DNA of 64,000 nt from an uncultured Caldilineaceae bacterium (GCA_951813625.1 CATOTS010000019.1:101191-165190); one strand, 5' to 3'; shown: positions 42,024 through 51,884, counted from the first letter of the stretch. The notes: generated from the letters alone by a model not told the origin. Numbers and translations: made by a program.

Positions 42024-43397
42024 CTATCCTAGCTTCCCCAGCTCCTCCAGCAGCCGGCAGTATGCCTGCTGGCTCTTGCGGAAACTGGCCAGGCGGAAAA
42101 ACTCATCGGGCGCGTGGAAGTTCTCGTCTTCGATGCCGAATCCGAAGCTGATTGTGTCGATGCCGAGCTGCTCCTGAAATACGCCCGTGATCGGAATGCT
42201 GCCGCCGCTCCGCGTCTGATAAGGTCCCCGCCCGTAGAGTTCGGTCAGGACCGCGGCCGCGGCCAGGTTGCCCCAGTGGTCGGCTGCAATGCTGTACGGC
42301 CGCCCGCGTATCGACAGGGGCTTGACCTCGACTCTGACGCCCGGCGGTGTGTGCTGCGCGATGTGCTCTTCCAACAGATCGATGATGCGCCCCGGGTCCT
42401 GGTCGGCGACCAGGCGGCAGGTAACCTTTGCGTGCGCCGCGTTGGGCAGCACCGTCTTGATCCCGTCCTCCTGAAATCCGCCCCAGATTCCGTTCATCTC
42501 CAGCGTCGGCCGCACCCAGCCGCGTTCGCGGTTGGTGTAGCCGGGTTCGCCGAACTCCTCGTCCAATCCAATTTCGCGTAGGTACTGGTCACCGTCAAAG
42601 GGAACCTGTGCGATTGCGGCGCGTCCTGCAGGCGACAACTCGACCACGTCATCGTAGAAGCCCTCGACCGCCACCGTTCCATCTGCACGCCGCAGCGAGC
42701 TGAGTATCTGCGTGAGCGCGTGGATCGGGTTCTGGATGCGGCCGCCGTGCAGCCCCGAATGAAGGTCGGTCGTCGCCCCGTACACGTCGATCTGCACACC
42801 GCAAATCCCCCGCAGCGACACGAGCAGCACCGGCTCAGTCTCACTGTACTGCCCGCCGTCCGCGCTGACCGCCAAGTTGCTCGCGAACCGTTCCACGTGC
42901 GGCGGCATGAACTCCGGTATCTGCGGACTGCCGATCTCCTCCTGGCCTTCAAAGCAGAATTTCAGGTTGACCGGCACGGCCCCTTCACTCCGCAGCAGCG
43001 CTTCCACCGCCAGAATCGGCGCCAGCATATTGCCTTTGTCGTCAGATGCGCCGCGCGCAAAAACGCGGTCATCCACGACGGTCGGCTCGAAAGGCGGATG
43101 CGTCCACAGCTCAACCGGGTCCACCGGCTGTACGTCGAAATGTCCGTAGATCAGAATCGTCGGCTTGCCCTCGGCGTGGAGCCAGTCACCGTAGACCACC
43201 GGGTGCCCGCCGGTCGGCAGCACCTCCACGTTCTCAGCGCCAGCGGAAGTCAGCCGCCGCGCCACCCACTCTCCAGCGCGCGCGACATCATCGGCCCGCT
43301 CCGGCAGGGCGGAGATGCTGGGAATCCGCAGAAAATCAAGCAACTCTTCGAGAAAACGGTCCTGGTTGGCATCGAGATACGTCCGGTAGGCGTTCAT
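42024..43397 (-). CDS. M20-family metallopeptidase (CNDP-like dipeptidase)
   Basis: Starting at ATG 43397 (AGGAGG about 10 bp upstream), the 457-residue protein has the M20 zinc motif ILIYGHFDVQPVDP (about residues 83-96), the second metal block ARGASDDKGN and the catalytic pair region FEGQEEIGSP. The dimerisation domain is in the middle (LHSGLHGGRIQNP). It resembles the CNDP/DapE-like dipeptidases and would release amino acids from short peptides. A further GTG 9 bp upstream is in frame, but the ATG is better spaced from the ribosome-binding site. It borders a repeat-rich non-coding region. Confidence 0.92.
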   Translation of the reverse strand: MNAYRTYLDANQDRFLEELLDFLRIPSISALPERADDVARAGEWVARRLTSAGAENVEVLPTGGHPVVYGDWLHAEGKPTILIYGHFDVQPVDPVELWTHPPFEPTVVDDRVFARGASDDKGNMLAPILAVEALLRSEGAVPVNLKFCFEGQEEIGSPQIPEFMPPHVERFASNLAVSADGGQYSETEPVLLVSLRGICGVQIDVYGATTDLHSGLHGGRIQNPIHALTQILSSLRRADGTVAVEGFYDDVVELSPAGRAAIAQVPFDGDQYLREIGLDEEFGEPGYTNRERGWVRPTLEMNGIWGGFQEDGIKTVLPNAAHAKVTCRLVADQDPGRIIDLLEEHIAQHTPPGVRVEVKPLSIRGRPYSIAADHWGNLAAAAVLTELYGRGPYQTRSGGSIPITGVFQEQLGIDTISFGFGIEDENFHAPDEFFRLASFRKSQQAYCRLLEELGKLG

Positions 43398-43624
43398 GCC
43401 TGGCACCCCTCCTTGTTGGCTTCGGTCCGCCGCGTCGCAAATTCTACAGCAGTGTGAAGGCGTTCGTCAAAGGAATCCGCGTGCAGGGGCCGTGCCAGGG
43501 ACGGTGCAGGTCCTGTCCGGAAGTGGCGCACAAATTCCAATACCTCGGGTTGCAACGACATCATGGCCGGGCCGCGTTCCATTCTCTGTCAGAGTGAAAG
43601 ATTACGCCTTACTTGATTCCTGTT

Positions 43625-43689
43625 GGACGGTCGGGCCTGCGGCCCTCCCTTGTGCGGGGGGACTCCCCCCGCAACGCCCCCCTGACACC
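43625..43689 (+). repeat. REP-like hairpin repeat, copy 3
   Basis: Identical in its 65-bp core to the copy at 17225, with both palindromes intact. Confidence 0.85.
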
Positions 43690-43932
43690 CCTCCTCCCGC
43701 CGGGTGTGGGTTCTAAGGTAGCCCAGCGCAACCAGCGGCCCGTCGCCCTGCCACCGTGCCTGCGCGACTCCATCGTGTCCCCAACGCGCCGCGTGCCCAT
43801 GCCGCCGTGTGTGCGCCTCGCCAGCCCATCGCGCGCTCAACCTTCTGCCACCGCCCCCTGCAGTTCCTGACCACTGACCACTGACCCCTGACCACTAACC
43901 CCTGACCCCCGCCCCCTGTCCCCTGCAGTTCC

Positions 43933-43981
43933 GGCCCTCCCTTGTGCGGGGGGACTCCCCCCGCAACGCCCCCCTGACACC
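43933..43981 (+). repeat. REP-like hairpin repeat, copy 4 (5' truncated)
   Basis: Begins at GGCCCTCCC and keeps the 8-bp GCGGGGGG/CCCCCCGC stem but lacks the left half of the first palindrome. Confidence 0.8.
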
Positions 43982-44252
43982 CCCCCTCCCGCCGTGTGTT
44001 GGTCCTAATGCAGCCCAGCGCAACCAGCGGCCCGTCGTCCCGCCACCGTTCCTGCGCGATTCCAGCTTGTCCCCAGCACGCCGCGTGCCCATGCCGCCGC
44101 TTGTGCGCCTAGCCAGCCCATCGCGCGCTCAACCCTCAGCCACCGCCCCCTGCAGTTCCTGCCCCCTAACCCCTGACCCCTTTCCCCAGCAGTTTGACCT
44201 TCGGGCCCGCGGCCCATCACCGCGCCACCAAGTCAGCGAGCGCAGCGGCCAC

Positions 44253-44279
44253 CGTAGGGGCAGGCCTTGTGCCTGCCCT
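44253..44279. repeat. GTAGGGGCAGGC-type hairpin, copy 2
   Basis: Stem GGGGCAGGC / GCCTGCCC with loop TTGT-like, matching the copy at 17604 apart from loop bases. Confidence 0.75.
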
Positions 44280-44645
44280 GTCCCTCTCCCAAACGGAGCT
44301 ATACAATGTCAGCCCCCGCTGGCATGAGTTCCCCGCCACACGATTCCCACCCCAAGCGTGGGCCCAACACCCGTTGCAGAAGCCTTTTAGAGCCAAGCCC
44401 TATTGAGGTACAATTCTGCCGCGACGTATCGACTTCAAGGACCGCTACCGGAGTGACCTTTGCTGAAATCGCCCCAAGTTCGCGCCGCCCTGGCCGGGGT
44501 TCAACTCGAAATCGTCTGCCTCGATCGTGCCTTCGTCGCGGCCCCTTTCGCCGAACTGCCGCTAACGCTTTTGCCTTCGAAATGACCTCGTCTGCTGAAC
44601 AGGAAACCGCAGTTCAGGGCAACGTTCAACAGCCGCCTCCACTGA

Positions 44646-45863
44646 ATGCGGCTGCCGGTGATCTCCGTGCCACAGCCTGTGCCTGAGAGGCAGGAAGGCG
44701 GGGCCGCTGTCTCCAGCGCGAAACGCCTGCCCAGCGGTCTTCGGGTCGCCCTGGTCCATGACTGGCTCAACCAGATTGGCGGCGCCGAAAACGTGCTCGA
44801 AGAGTTCGTCGCGCTCTTCCCCGGCGCGCCCGTCTTCACCAGCATGTACGGCCCCGAAAAAATGCCGGATGCCTACCGCGCCTGGCCCATTCACACCTCT
44901 TTCATGCAGAACCTGCCCGGCGTCACCGAACGTCACCAGGCCTACCTCCCTCTCTATCCAGCCGCCTTTGCAACAACCGATCTGAGCGGCTTCGACCTGG
45001 TCCTGAGCAACAAGAGCGGCTTCTGCCACGGCGTTCGATCGCGCAGGGGCGGGCGCAAGGCCCTCCACGTCTGCTACTGCCTGACCCCGACGCGCTTCCT
45101 TTGGCTCTATGACCATTACCGCGACCGCGAACGGATCGGCAGCCTGCTCAGCCTCGCCCTCCAACCCCTCCTCGCCCTCCTGCGCCGCTGGGACTACGCC
45201 GCCGCCCAGCGCGTCGATCACTTCATCGCCATCAGCACCGTCGTCCAGGAGCGAATCCGCACCATCTACGGTCGCGAAAGCGCCATCGTCCCCCCGCCTG
45301 TAGACACCCAGCGCTTCACGCCCGACCCGTCAACGCCAATCGGAGACTACTTCCTCATCGTCAGCCGGCTCATCCCCTACAAACGCGTAGATCTGGCCGT
45401 TGACGCCTTCCGCGCCCTTCCCCAGGAGAAGCTGATAGTCGTCGGTTCAGGCCGCGACCGGGCGGCGCTCGAAGCGACATCGCCCGCCAATGTGACCTTT
45501 CTCGGCTGGCAGCCCGCCGACCGCCAGCTGGAGCTGGTTCGCAGCTGCAAGGCTTTCCTTTTCCCCGGCCTCGAAGACTTCGGCATCGCGCCCGTCGAAG
45601 CCATGAGCGCCGGCCGCCCCGCGATCGCCTATCGCGGCGGCGGCGCGCTCGACACCGTCAATCCCGGCCAGACCGGCGTCTTTTTCGACGAACAAACGCC
45701 GGAATCGTTGCAGCAAGCCATTGAGCGGTTCGACCCCCGCGCCTTCGACCCCGACGTCTGCCGGGCCTATGCCCAAGAGTTCAGCCAGGATTCGTTCCGC
45801 CGCCGCATATTGGAGACGCTGGAGTCATTTTTGGACATCGACGCCGGCAGCAGACAACTGTGA
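44646..45863 (+). CDS. GT4-family glycosyltransferase
   Basis: The 405-residue protein has an N-terminal nucleotide-sugar fold with HDWLNQIGGAENVLEEFVALF (about residues 38-58) and a C-terminal GT4 domain with IVSRLIPYKRVDLAVDAF, GWQPADRQLELVRSCKAF and the donor-binding EDFGIAPVEAMSAGRPAIAY. It is a retaining GT4 enzyme, probably a mannosyl- or glucosyltransferase for a surface glycan. It stands alone upstream, directly after the repeat island, with the HD gene 53 bp downstream. Substrates are not predictable. The first 20 residues are weakly supported, and an internal start is possible. Confidence 0.9.
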   Translation: MRLPVISVPQPVPERQEGGAAVSSAKRLPSGLRVALVHDWLNQIGGAENVLEEFVALFPGAPVFTSMYGPEKMPDAYRAWPIHTSFMQNLPGVTERHQAYLPLYPAAFATTDLSGFDLVLSNKSGFCHGVRSRRGGRKALHVCYCLTPTRFLWLYDHYRDRERIGSLLSLALQPLLALLRRWDYAAAQRVDHFIAISTVVQERIRTIYGRESAIVPPPVDTQRFTPDPSTPIGDYFLIVSRLIPYKRVDLAVDAFRALPQEKLIVVGSGRDRAALEATSPANVTFLGWQPADRQLELVRSCKAFLFPGLEDFGIAPVEAMSAGRPAIAYRGGGALDTVNPGQTGVFFDEQTPESLQQAIERFDPRAFDPDVCRAYAQEFSQDSFRRRILETLESFLDIDAGSRQL

Positions 45864-45916
45864 ACTCGCCGGCAGGAACATGCATTTGAACCCACGAACA
45901 CACAGGAGGAGACGGT

Positions 45917-46543
45917 CTGCTTAACCAAGATGAAGTCCGCCACCTCTATTTCAGCGGGGATTCGGCCCACGACTTCGACCACGTGCTGCGCGTCACCCGG
46001 CTGGGCATCCGCATCGCCCAGGCCGAGTCCGCCGACGTCGAGGTCGTGCGCGCCGCCGCGCTGCTCCACGATGTTCCAGTCGCAGACGCGGGACGCAGCG
46101 CGCATCACATGGCCGCGGCCGAATTCGCCGCCGGCTACCTGCCTGCAGCCGGCATGGATCCGGCGCGCATCGAAAATGTCGTCCACTGTATCCAGGCCCA
46201 CCGCTACCGCGACCGCTCGATCCAACCGCGCACGCTCGAGGCGAAATGTCTCTACGACGCCGACAAGCTCGACAGCATCGGCGCGATCGGAGTCGGGCGC
46301 GCCTTCGCGCACGCCGGCCGCCATGGCAACCGCCTCTGGAACGAGACCGCGGCCGCGGCGCCGCCCGACGACGCCAAGCCTGAAGGCCGCAATTATACGC
46401 CCGTCCACGAGTTCGTCTACAAACTCAGCCGCATCCTGCCAACGCTGCATACGCAGGCCGCCCGCCGCATCGGCGAGGAGCGGCACCAGTTCATGCGCCA
46501 CTTCTATGAGCAGCTGGACGCGGAAATGACCAGTCGCAACTGA
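45917..46543 (+). CDS. HD-domain hydrolase starting at CTG
   Basis: The 208-residue reading frame has H22 in HDFDHVLRV, the H51-D52 pair in AAALLHDVP and D116 in CLYDADKLDSIGAIG, giving the four HD-domain metal ligands. No ATG, GTG or TTG exists between the in-frame stop at 45887 and the first His, and the first GTG (45983) would delete it. CTG at 45917 lies 6 bp after a strong AGGAGGA (45904-45910), so it is probably the initiation codon. Such HD proteins are phosphohydrolases of small molecules; this one resembles YedJ-like members. It follows the GT4 gene by 53 bp and belongs to the same strand. Confidence 0.85.
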   Translation: MLNQDEVRHLYFSGDSAHDFDHVLRVTRLGIRIAQAESADVEVVRAAALLHDVPVADAGRSAHHMAAAEFAAGYLPAAGMDPARIENVVHCIQAHRYRDRSIQPRTLEAKCLYDADKLDSIGAIGVGRAFAHAGRHGNRLWNETAAAAPPDDAKPEGRNYTPVHEFVYKLSRILPTLHTQAARRIGEERHQFMRHFYEQLDAEMTSRN

Positions 46544-46708
46544 TTTCGTATAGTCATCAACGATATCAACAGTCAGCCTTTGCCCCCGCCGCTTTCCATC
46601 CGCCGCCGAAACGTACGTCATCGAAGGGGCCGAAACTGTGAAAAACCACCAACTGTGTTAGGCTATGCGGGTCGCCGGAGTGTCCTCCCAGACTGAAAAG
46701 GTAAGACC

Positions 46709-49462
46709 ATGAAACCACAGCCTGAAGTCCGCAATTCTAGCCCGCTGGCCTTCGACGAAGCGGCCCGGCTGCCTTTGCCTGGCGACAATGTCGCCGTCGC
46801 CACGCGCGCGTTGCCCGCGGGAACGCAGGTCGACTACAACGGCCGAACTCTGACGCTCGACTTCACGACGATGGAAGGTCACCGTTTCGCGGTGGCGCCC
46901 ATCGCAGCCGGCGCCGCCCTCCTCTCCTGGGGCCTGCCCTTCGGCATTGCGACGCGGCCCATCGCGCCCGGCGAATATGTACGCAACGCCGAGATGCTCG
47001 ACGCGCTCAGCGTGCGCGCACTCGACTTCGAGCTCCCCGCCGAGCCCAATTTCGCCGACCATGTCCAGCCATACACTTTGGACACAGCGACCTTCAAGCC
47101 CGCTCCGCCGACGCCCCGCCACACGCAGGACCAGTTCTTCGAAGGCTACGCCAGACCCGCCGGACGCGGCGTGGGCACGCGCAACATGATCATTCTGCTC
47201 GGCGCCTCCTCCCGCACCGGAGGCTTCGTGCGGCAGCTGGAGGCCCGCCTCGCCGGCGTCGCCGATCAATATGACAACATCGACGGGATCGTCGCCGTCG
47301 CCCATACGGAAGGCGGCCACGACAACCCCAACAACACCGAATCGGTGCTGCGCACGCTGGCCGGCTTCATCGTCCACCCCAATGTGGGCGCCGTCCTCTG
47401 CGTCGACTACGGCCTCGAACCTGTCGACAACGCCCGCCTGCAGGCATACCTTACCGACCACAAATACCCCCTCGACGCCGTACCGCACGAATTCCTGACC
47501 CTCGCCGGCGGATTTCAGGCCGGACTGAAACAGGCAGAGGCGACTGTGCAAGGCTGGCTGCCGGAGGTTGACGCCACCCCCCGCACCCTACAGCCGCTTT
47601 CCGCACTGAAACTTGCGCTGCAATGCGGCGGATCCGACGCGTTTTCCGGCATCTCGGGCAATCCTCTCGCCTCTTGGGTCGCCCGCGAACTGGTCCGCTA
47701 CGGCGGCGCCGCCAACCTCGCCGAAACCGACGAGTTGATCGGGGCTGAGCCCTACATGATGCTCAATGTGCGCGACGCCGAAACCGCGGCTTCATTTCTC
47801 GACATGATCGAGCGCTTTCAAGAGCGGGTCGCCTGGCACGGACACTCTGCTGACGGTAACCCTTCCGGCGGCAACAAGTACCGTGGCCTCTACAACATCG
47901 TTCTCAAGTCGATCGGCGCCGCCATGAAACGGCACCCTGACGTCCGCCTCGACCACGTAATCGAATACAGCGAACCGATGCGGGAGCCCGGCTACTACTT
48001 CATGGACAGCCCCGGAAACGATCTTGAGAGCATCGCCGGCCAGGTGGCGTCGGGCAGCAACATCATCTACTTCGTCACCGGCAACGGCTCGATCACCAAC
48101 TTTCCCTTTGTACCGACAATCAAAATAGTCACCACGACCCAACGCTTTGAGCTGCTCAGCCGCGATATGGACGTCAACGCCGGCCGCTACCTCGACGGGA
48201 TGCCGATGGATGAGCTCGGCGCGGAAACGCTCGAGCTGACGCGGCGGGCGGCCTCGGGCGAGCGCACCGTCGGCGAAAAGGCCGGCCACGCCCAGGTCCA
48301 ACTATGGCGCGACTGGCGCCAGACCGGTCCGGGTAAAGTCGAAGAGATCAGCCGCCGCCCGCAACCTGCCGGGCGGCCGCTGCCCCTGCGCCCCAGTTCC
48401 ACAACCCCGCCTCCGCTCGATCTCACCTACCCGGCATACGCGTCGCCTGAAGGCCCGGTTGCCGACCGCATCGGCCTGATCCTGCCGACAAGCCTCTGTT
48501 CCGGCCAGATCGGCCAGATCGCGGCCGCGCGCCTCAATCGAAGAAACGCGTCCGGCCAGGCAGCGGCAGGTCCACCGAGCAGGTACGTGGCGCTGGCCCA
48601 TACCGAGGGTTGCGGCTTCTCCGGCGGCCACACCGGCGACCCCTACGTGCGTACCGTCCTTGGCTACCTCCGTCATCCCCAGGCCGCCGAAACGCTGCTG
48701 CTCGAACACGGCTGCGAAAAGACGCACAACGACTACTTCCGCCACGAGCTGGCTGCAGCCGGGCTGGACCTGGACCGCTACGGATGGGCCAGCATCCAGT
48801 TGGATGGCGGCATCGACGCCGTGTTGCAGAAAATCGACGACTGGTTCGCCGCGCGTCTGGCCGCGGCGGATGCGCCCGCCCGGTTAACCGCGAGCGCGTC
48901 CGACCTGCGCATCGGTCTGCTCAACGCCGGCAACCTTTCTACTGAAGCCGCCCGGCAGTTCGGCCGTCTCGCGGCCGCAATCGTCTTCGCCGGCGGAACG
49001 GTCGTGGTGCCCGAAAACGCGGCCCTCCTTTCCTCAGACGCATTTCTGGCAGAGAGCGCAGGGAAAGGCCCCCATTTGCCGACCCTGGCCTACGGACAGG
49101 CCCTGGCCGATGCCGCAGATCGGCGCGGCCTTCACGTCATGGAAACCCCCACCGAACACTGGACCGAGACGGTCACCGGCCTCGGCGGAGCCGGCGTCGA
49201 GGCGATTCTGGCGCACGTCGGCAGCCACCCTATCGAGGGCCACCCCCTCGTGCCCGTGCTGCAAGTTGCCAGCGAAGAGAACGTGGCCCAGCAGTTCGCT
49301 GACGATATGGACGCCCAGCTCGACCGCGATCCGGATGACTGGCCCCAGCAGCTGGCCGGCCTGCTTGCGCAAACACTGGGCGGCCAGGCGCAGCCAAAAG
49401 CGACCCGGTCCGGTAACATCGACTTCCAATTCACCCGCGGGCTGCTGGGCATCTCCCTCTGA
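46709..49462 (+). CDS. UxaA-family (altronate/galactarate dehydratase-like) protein, double-length
   Basis: This 917-residue protein begins with an SAF-like domain (about residues 20-95, NVAVATRALPAGTQVDYNGR) followed by a UxaA catalytic half: RGVGTRNMIILLGAS, VAHTEGGHDNPNNTE, and NGSITNFPFVPTIKI with the metal-site region MDSPGNDLESIAGQVASG. A second UxaA-like catalytic part follows (about 560-760: IGLILPTSLCSGQIGQIAA, ALAHTEGCGFSGGH). Normal family members have about 390-550 residues, so this is a fusion or internal duplication. The family dehydrates sugar acids using iron. It leads a cluster with a sulfatase, a SIS protein and a MetE-like enzyme, so a sulfated or oxidised sugar acid may be its substrate. 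Confidence 0.82.
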   Translation: MKPQPEVRNSSPLAFDEAARLPLPGDNVAVATRALPAGTQVDYNGRTLTLDFTTMEGHRFAVAPIAAGAALLSWGLPFGIATRPIAPGEYVRNAEMLDALSVRALDFELPAEPNFADHVQPYTLDTATFKPAPPTPRHTQDQFFEGYARPAGRGVGTRNMIILLGASSRTGGFVRQLEARLAGVADQYDNIDGIVAVAHTEGGHDNPNNTESVLRTLAGFIVHPNVGAVLCVDYGLEPVDNARLQAYLTDHKYPLDAVPHEFLTLAGGFQAGLKQAEATVQGWLPEVDATPRTLQPLSALKLALQCGGSDAFSGISGNPLASWVARELVRYGGAANLAETDELIGAEPYMMLNVRDAETAASFLDMIERFQERVAWHGHSADGNPSGGNKYRGLYNIVLKSIGAAMKRHPDVRLDHVIEYSEPMREPGYYFMDSPGNDLESIAGQVASGSNIIYFVTGNGSITNFPFVPTIKIVTTTQRFELLSRDMDVNAGRYLDGMPMDELGAETLELTRRAASGERTVGEKAGHAQVQLWRDWRQTGPGKVEEISRRPQPAGRPLPLRPSSTTPPPLDLTYPAYASPEGPVADRIGLILPTSLCSGQIGQIAAARLNRRNASGQAAAGPPSRYVALAHTEGCGFSGGHTGDPYVRTVLGYLRHPQAAETLLLEHGCEKTHNDYFRHELAAAGLDLDRYGWASIQLDGGIDAVLQKIDDWFAARLAAADAPARLTASASDLRIGLLNAGNLSTEAARQFGRLAAAIVFAGGTVVVPENAALLSSDAFLAESAGKGPHLPTLAYGQALADAADRRGLHVMETPTEHWTETVTGLGGAGVEAILAHVGSHPIEGHPLVPVLQVASEENVAQQFADDMDAQLDRDPDDWPQQLAGLLAQTLGGQAQPKATRSGNIDFQFTRGLLGISL

Positions 49463-49487
49463 GCCAGGCAGCCAGAGAGTTCGACCG

Positions 49488-50849
49488 ATGCCGCAAAATC
49501 CTCCCAACGTCGTCTACGTCTTCGCCGACCAGTGGCGGGCACAGGACACAGGTTACGCCGGCAACTGCCAGGTGCGAACACCACATCTGGACGCGCTTGC
49601 CGCACAAAGCGTGAACTTCACCCATGCCCTCGCCGGCATCCCCGTCTGCTGCCCCGCACGCGCCGCGCTCCTGACCGGCCAGCACGCCTTGACCCACGGC
49701 GTATTTGTCAACGACGTCCACCTCGCCGACGACGCCGTCTCGATGGCCAAGCTCTTCAGGGCCGCCGGTTACGATACCGCCTACGTCGGCAAGTGGCACG
49801 TTGACGGGCGCGGCCGCAGCAGCTACATCCCGCCCGAGAGCCGCCAGGGCTTCGACTACTGGAAGGCCCTCGAATGCACCCATGACTACAACGACTCCAG
49901 GTACTACGCCGGCAATTCCGATGAGCCCTTGACTTGGGAGGGCTACGACGCCATCGAGCAGACAAAGGACGTGCAGGCCTACCTGCGCGATCGCAAACGG
50001 AGCGGTAACTCCGACAAACCCTTTCTTCTCCTGCTCTCATGGGGCCCCCCGCACGCGCCCTACGAGACCGCCCCGCAAGAGTACCGGCAACGCTACGACG
50101 CCGGCGCCATCGAACTGCGTCCCAACGTGCCGCCGCAGATGGCCGAAGCCGCCCGAGAATGGATCGCCGGCTACTACGCCCACTGCACAGCCCTCGACGA
50201 CTGCCTCGGCGCACTCCTGCAGACCCTGCAAGAAGAGGGCCTTGCCGACGACACCCTCTTTGTCTTCACGTCGGACCATGGAGACATGCTCGGCTCGCAG
50301 GGCGAGGTCAAGAAACAGAGGCCGTGGGAGGAATCGGTCCGCGTGCCTTTTCTGCTCCGCTGGCCGCGCCGCTTCGGCTGGCAGGGCCGGCAGGTCGACG
50401 CGCTGCTCGACACGCCCGACATCCTGCCGACACTGCTCTCCCTCTGCGGCCTCCCAATACCCGAAACAGTCGAGGGCTGCGACTTTTCTGCGACGATCGA
50501 AGGCGGCCCGGACCCTTCGGGCGGCGCTGCGCTCATCTACTGCCCGCACCCCTTCGGCCAGTTCACCCGCCAGGACGGCGGCCGCGAATACCGCGGCTTG
50601 CGCACGCACCGGCACACCTACGTACGCGATCTGAACGGCCCGTGGCTGCTCTACGACAACAGAGAAGACCCCTTTCAGCTTGAAAACCTCGTCGATCGCC
50701 CCGAAATCAGGACCCTTCAGGCTGACCTGGAAGCACAGCTCCAGCGCAAACTGGATCAACGCGGCGACGCCTTCCTGCCCGGCGCCGCCTACATCGAAAA
50801 GTGGGGCTATCCCCTCGACGAAACTGGGACCGTCCCATTCGAATGGTGA
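49488..50849 (+). CDS. Type I sulfatase (1)
   Basis: From ATG 49488 the 453-residue protein has the formylglycine motif C54-C-P-A-R58 followed by AALLTGQH, the metal-binding start VVYVFADQWRAQD, TAYVGKWHVDG and the C-terminal FVFTSDHGDMLGSQG metal site. C54 would be converted to formylglycine; the maturation enzyme is not in the window. There is no signal peptide, so it may act in the cytoplasm. It lies 25 bp after the UxaA-like gene, so it is co-transcribed. It hydrolyses sulfate esters of sugars or related molecules; the exact substrate is unknown. Confidence 0.93.
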   Translation: MPQNPPNVVYVFADQWRAQDTGYAGNCQVRTPHLDALAAQSVNFTHALAGIPVCCPARAALLTGQHALTHGVFVNDVHLADDAVSMAKLFRAAGYDTAYVGKWHVDGRGRSSYIPPESRQGFDYWKALECTHDYNDSRYYAGNSDEPLTWEGYDAIEQTKDVQAYLRDRKRSGNSDKPFLLLLSWGPPHAPYETAPQEYRQRYDAGAIELRPNVPPQMAEAAREWIAGYYAHCTALDDCLGALLQTLQEEGLADDTLFVFTSDHGDMLGSQGEVKKQRPWEESVRVPFLLRWPRRFGWQGRQVDALLDTPDILPTLLSLCGLPIPETVEGCDFSATIEGGPDPSGGAALIYCPHPFGQFTRQDGGREYRGLRTHRHTYVRDLNGPWLLYDNREDPFQLENLVDRPEIRTLQADLEAQLQRKLDQRGDAFLPGAAYIEKWGYPLDETGTVPFEW

Positions 50850-51073
50850 ACCCAGCCCGCCGACCAACGGCCCACCCGTAGAAATACCAGCCAGCGGCCT
50901 TCTTCGTGCCCCACCCTGCAATTTCGTGCATATTCGTGGTTCAATCCGAGCACTCAGTAGAATCAAATATCCCTTCTGTCCGCGCGAGACATTCCCAGCC
51001 GGCGCAGGGGCATCACCATTGACAACAATCCGAACCAACTGAAAACTCAAATCCCAAAACCTGAACCTACGAA

Positions 51074-51844
51074 ATGAACCCAGCTTCCGCCTACCTCAGC
51101 CAGGCCCAGGCAATTCTGGAGCGCATCATCGCCACCCAGTTGGAAAACATCCAGCGTGCCGCCGACATCTGCATCGACTCCATCGCGCAGGATGGCCTCG
51201 TCCATCTCTTCGGCACCGGCCACTCGCGCATGTTCATCGAGGAGATCTACCCCCGGCACGGCTCCTTCCCCGGCTTTCATCCGATTGTCGAACTCTCGCT
51301 CACCTTCCACAACCAGGTCGTCGGCGCCAACGGCCAGCGCCAGGCCATGTTCATCGAGCACGTCGAAGGTTTCGCCAAACAGATCCTGCGCAACTTCGTC
51401 CTGCGGCCGCCCGACAGTTTCATGATCTTCTCCAACAGCGGCGTAAACGAAGTCATCGTCGAAATGGCTCTCGAAGCCAAGGCCCTTGACCTGCCCGTCA
51501 TCGCCGTCGTCTCTGTCGACCACTGCACCGCCTCCGCGCCCAAGCACAGCAGCGGCAAACGCCTGCTCGACGTCGCCGACGTCACCATCGACAACGCCAC
51601 GCCCGCCGGCGACGCCATGGTCCGCGTCGAAGGACTCGAAGACCCCGTCGGCCCGGGCTCGACCATCGGCGCGGCCGCCGTCGTCAACGCCGTCAAATGT
51701 CTCGTCGCCGCCGGACTGACCGAGCGCGGCAAGCCGCCGCTCGTCCTCTCCAGCAGCGTGTTTGCCGGCGACAAGTCCGCCGAAAAGTTCGACGCCTCCT
51801 ACGACGACTATCGCCGCCGCGTGCGGCGCGTATACGGAGACTGA
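51074..51844 (+). CDS. SIS-domain protein (sugar isomerase-like)
   Basis: The 256-residue protein has one SIS domain (about residues 25-200): DGLVHLFGTGHSRMFIEEIY, FMIFSNSGVNEVIVEMALEAK and DLPVIAVVS. The SxSGxN phosphosugar-binding loop here reads SNSGVNE. It matches the UPF0309-type single SIS proteins that bind phosphosugars, often in amino-sugar or sugar-acid pathways. The position between a sulfatase and a MetE-like gene suggests a phosphosugar isomerase or regulator step. Catalysis cannot be confirmed from sequence. Confidence 0.88.
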   Translation: MNPASAYLSQAQAILERIIATQLENIQRAADICIDSIAQDGLVHLFGTGHSRMFIEEIYPRHGSFPGFHPIVELSLTFHNQVVGANGQRQAMFIEHVEGFAKQILRNFVLRPPDSFMIFSNSGVNEVIVEMALEAKALDLPVIAVVSVDHCTASAPKHSSGKRLLDVADVTIDNATPAGDAMVRVEGLEDPVGPGSTIGAAAVVNAVKCLVAAGLTERGKPPLVLSSSVFAGDKSAEKFDASYDDYRRRVRRVYGD

Positions 51845-51884
51845 ACCGAGTTCCTGGGCAGCGCCAGACCAGTCTGAAACTACT

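Larger units (their letters stand above)
43531..44380. repeat. Composite intergenic repeat island, copy 2
   Basis: Same ordered parts as 17133-17735: the CAAATTCC lead segment (43531-43580), hairpin repeats at 43625-43689 and 43933-43981, a 229-bp direct repeat (43641-43869 against 43933-44161, offset 292 bp), runs of ACCCCTGACC-like simple sequence (about 43869-43925 and 44160-44190) and the GGGGCAGGC hairpin (44253-44279) followed by a GGCATGA segment. The remaining bases to 44645 look non-coding. Confidence 0.8.

Noticed and set aside
43396..44406. Short frames across the second repeat island
   Set aside because: Same repeat-derived frames as in the first island.
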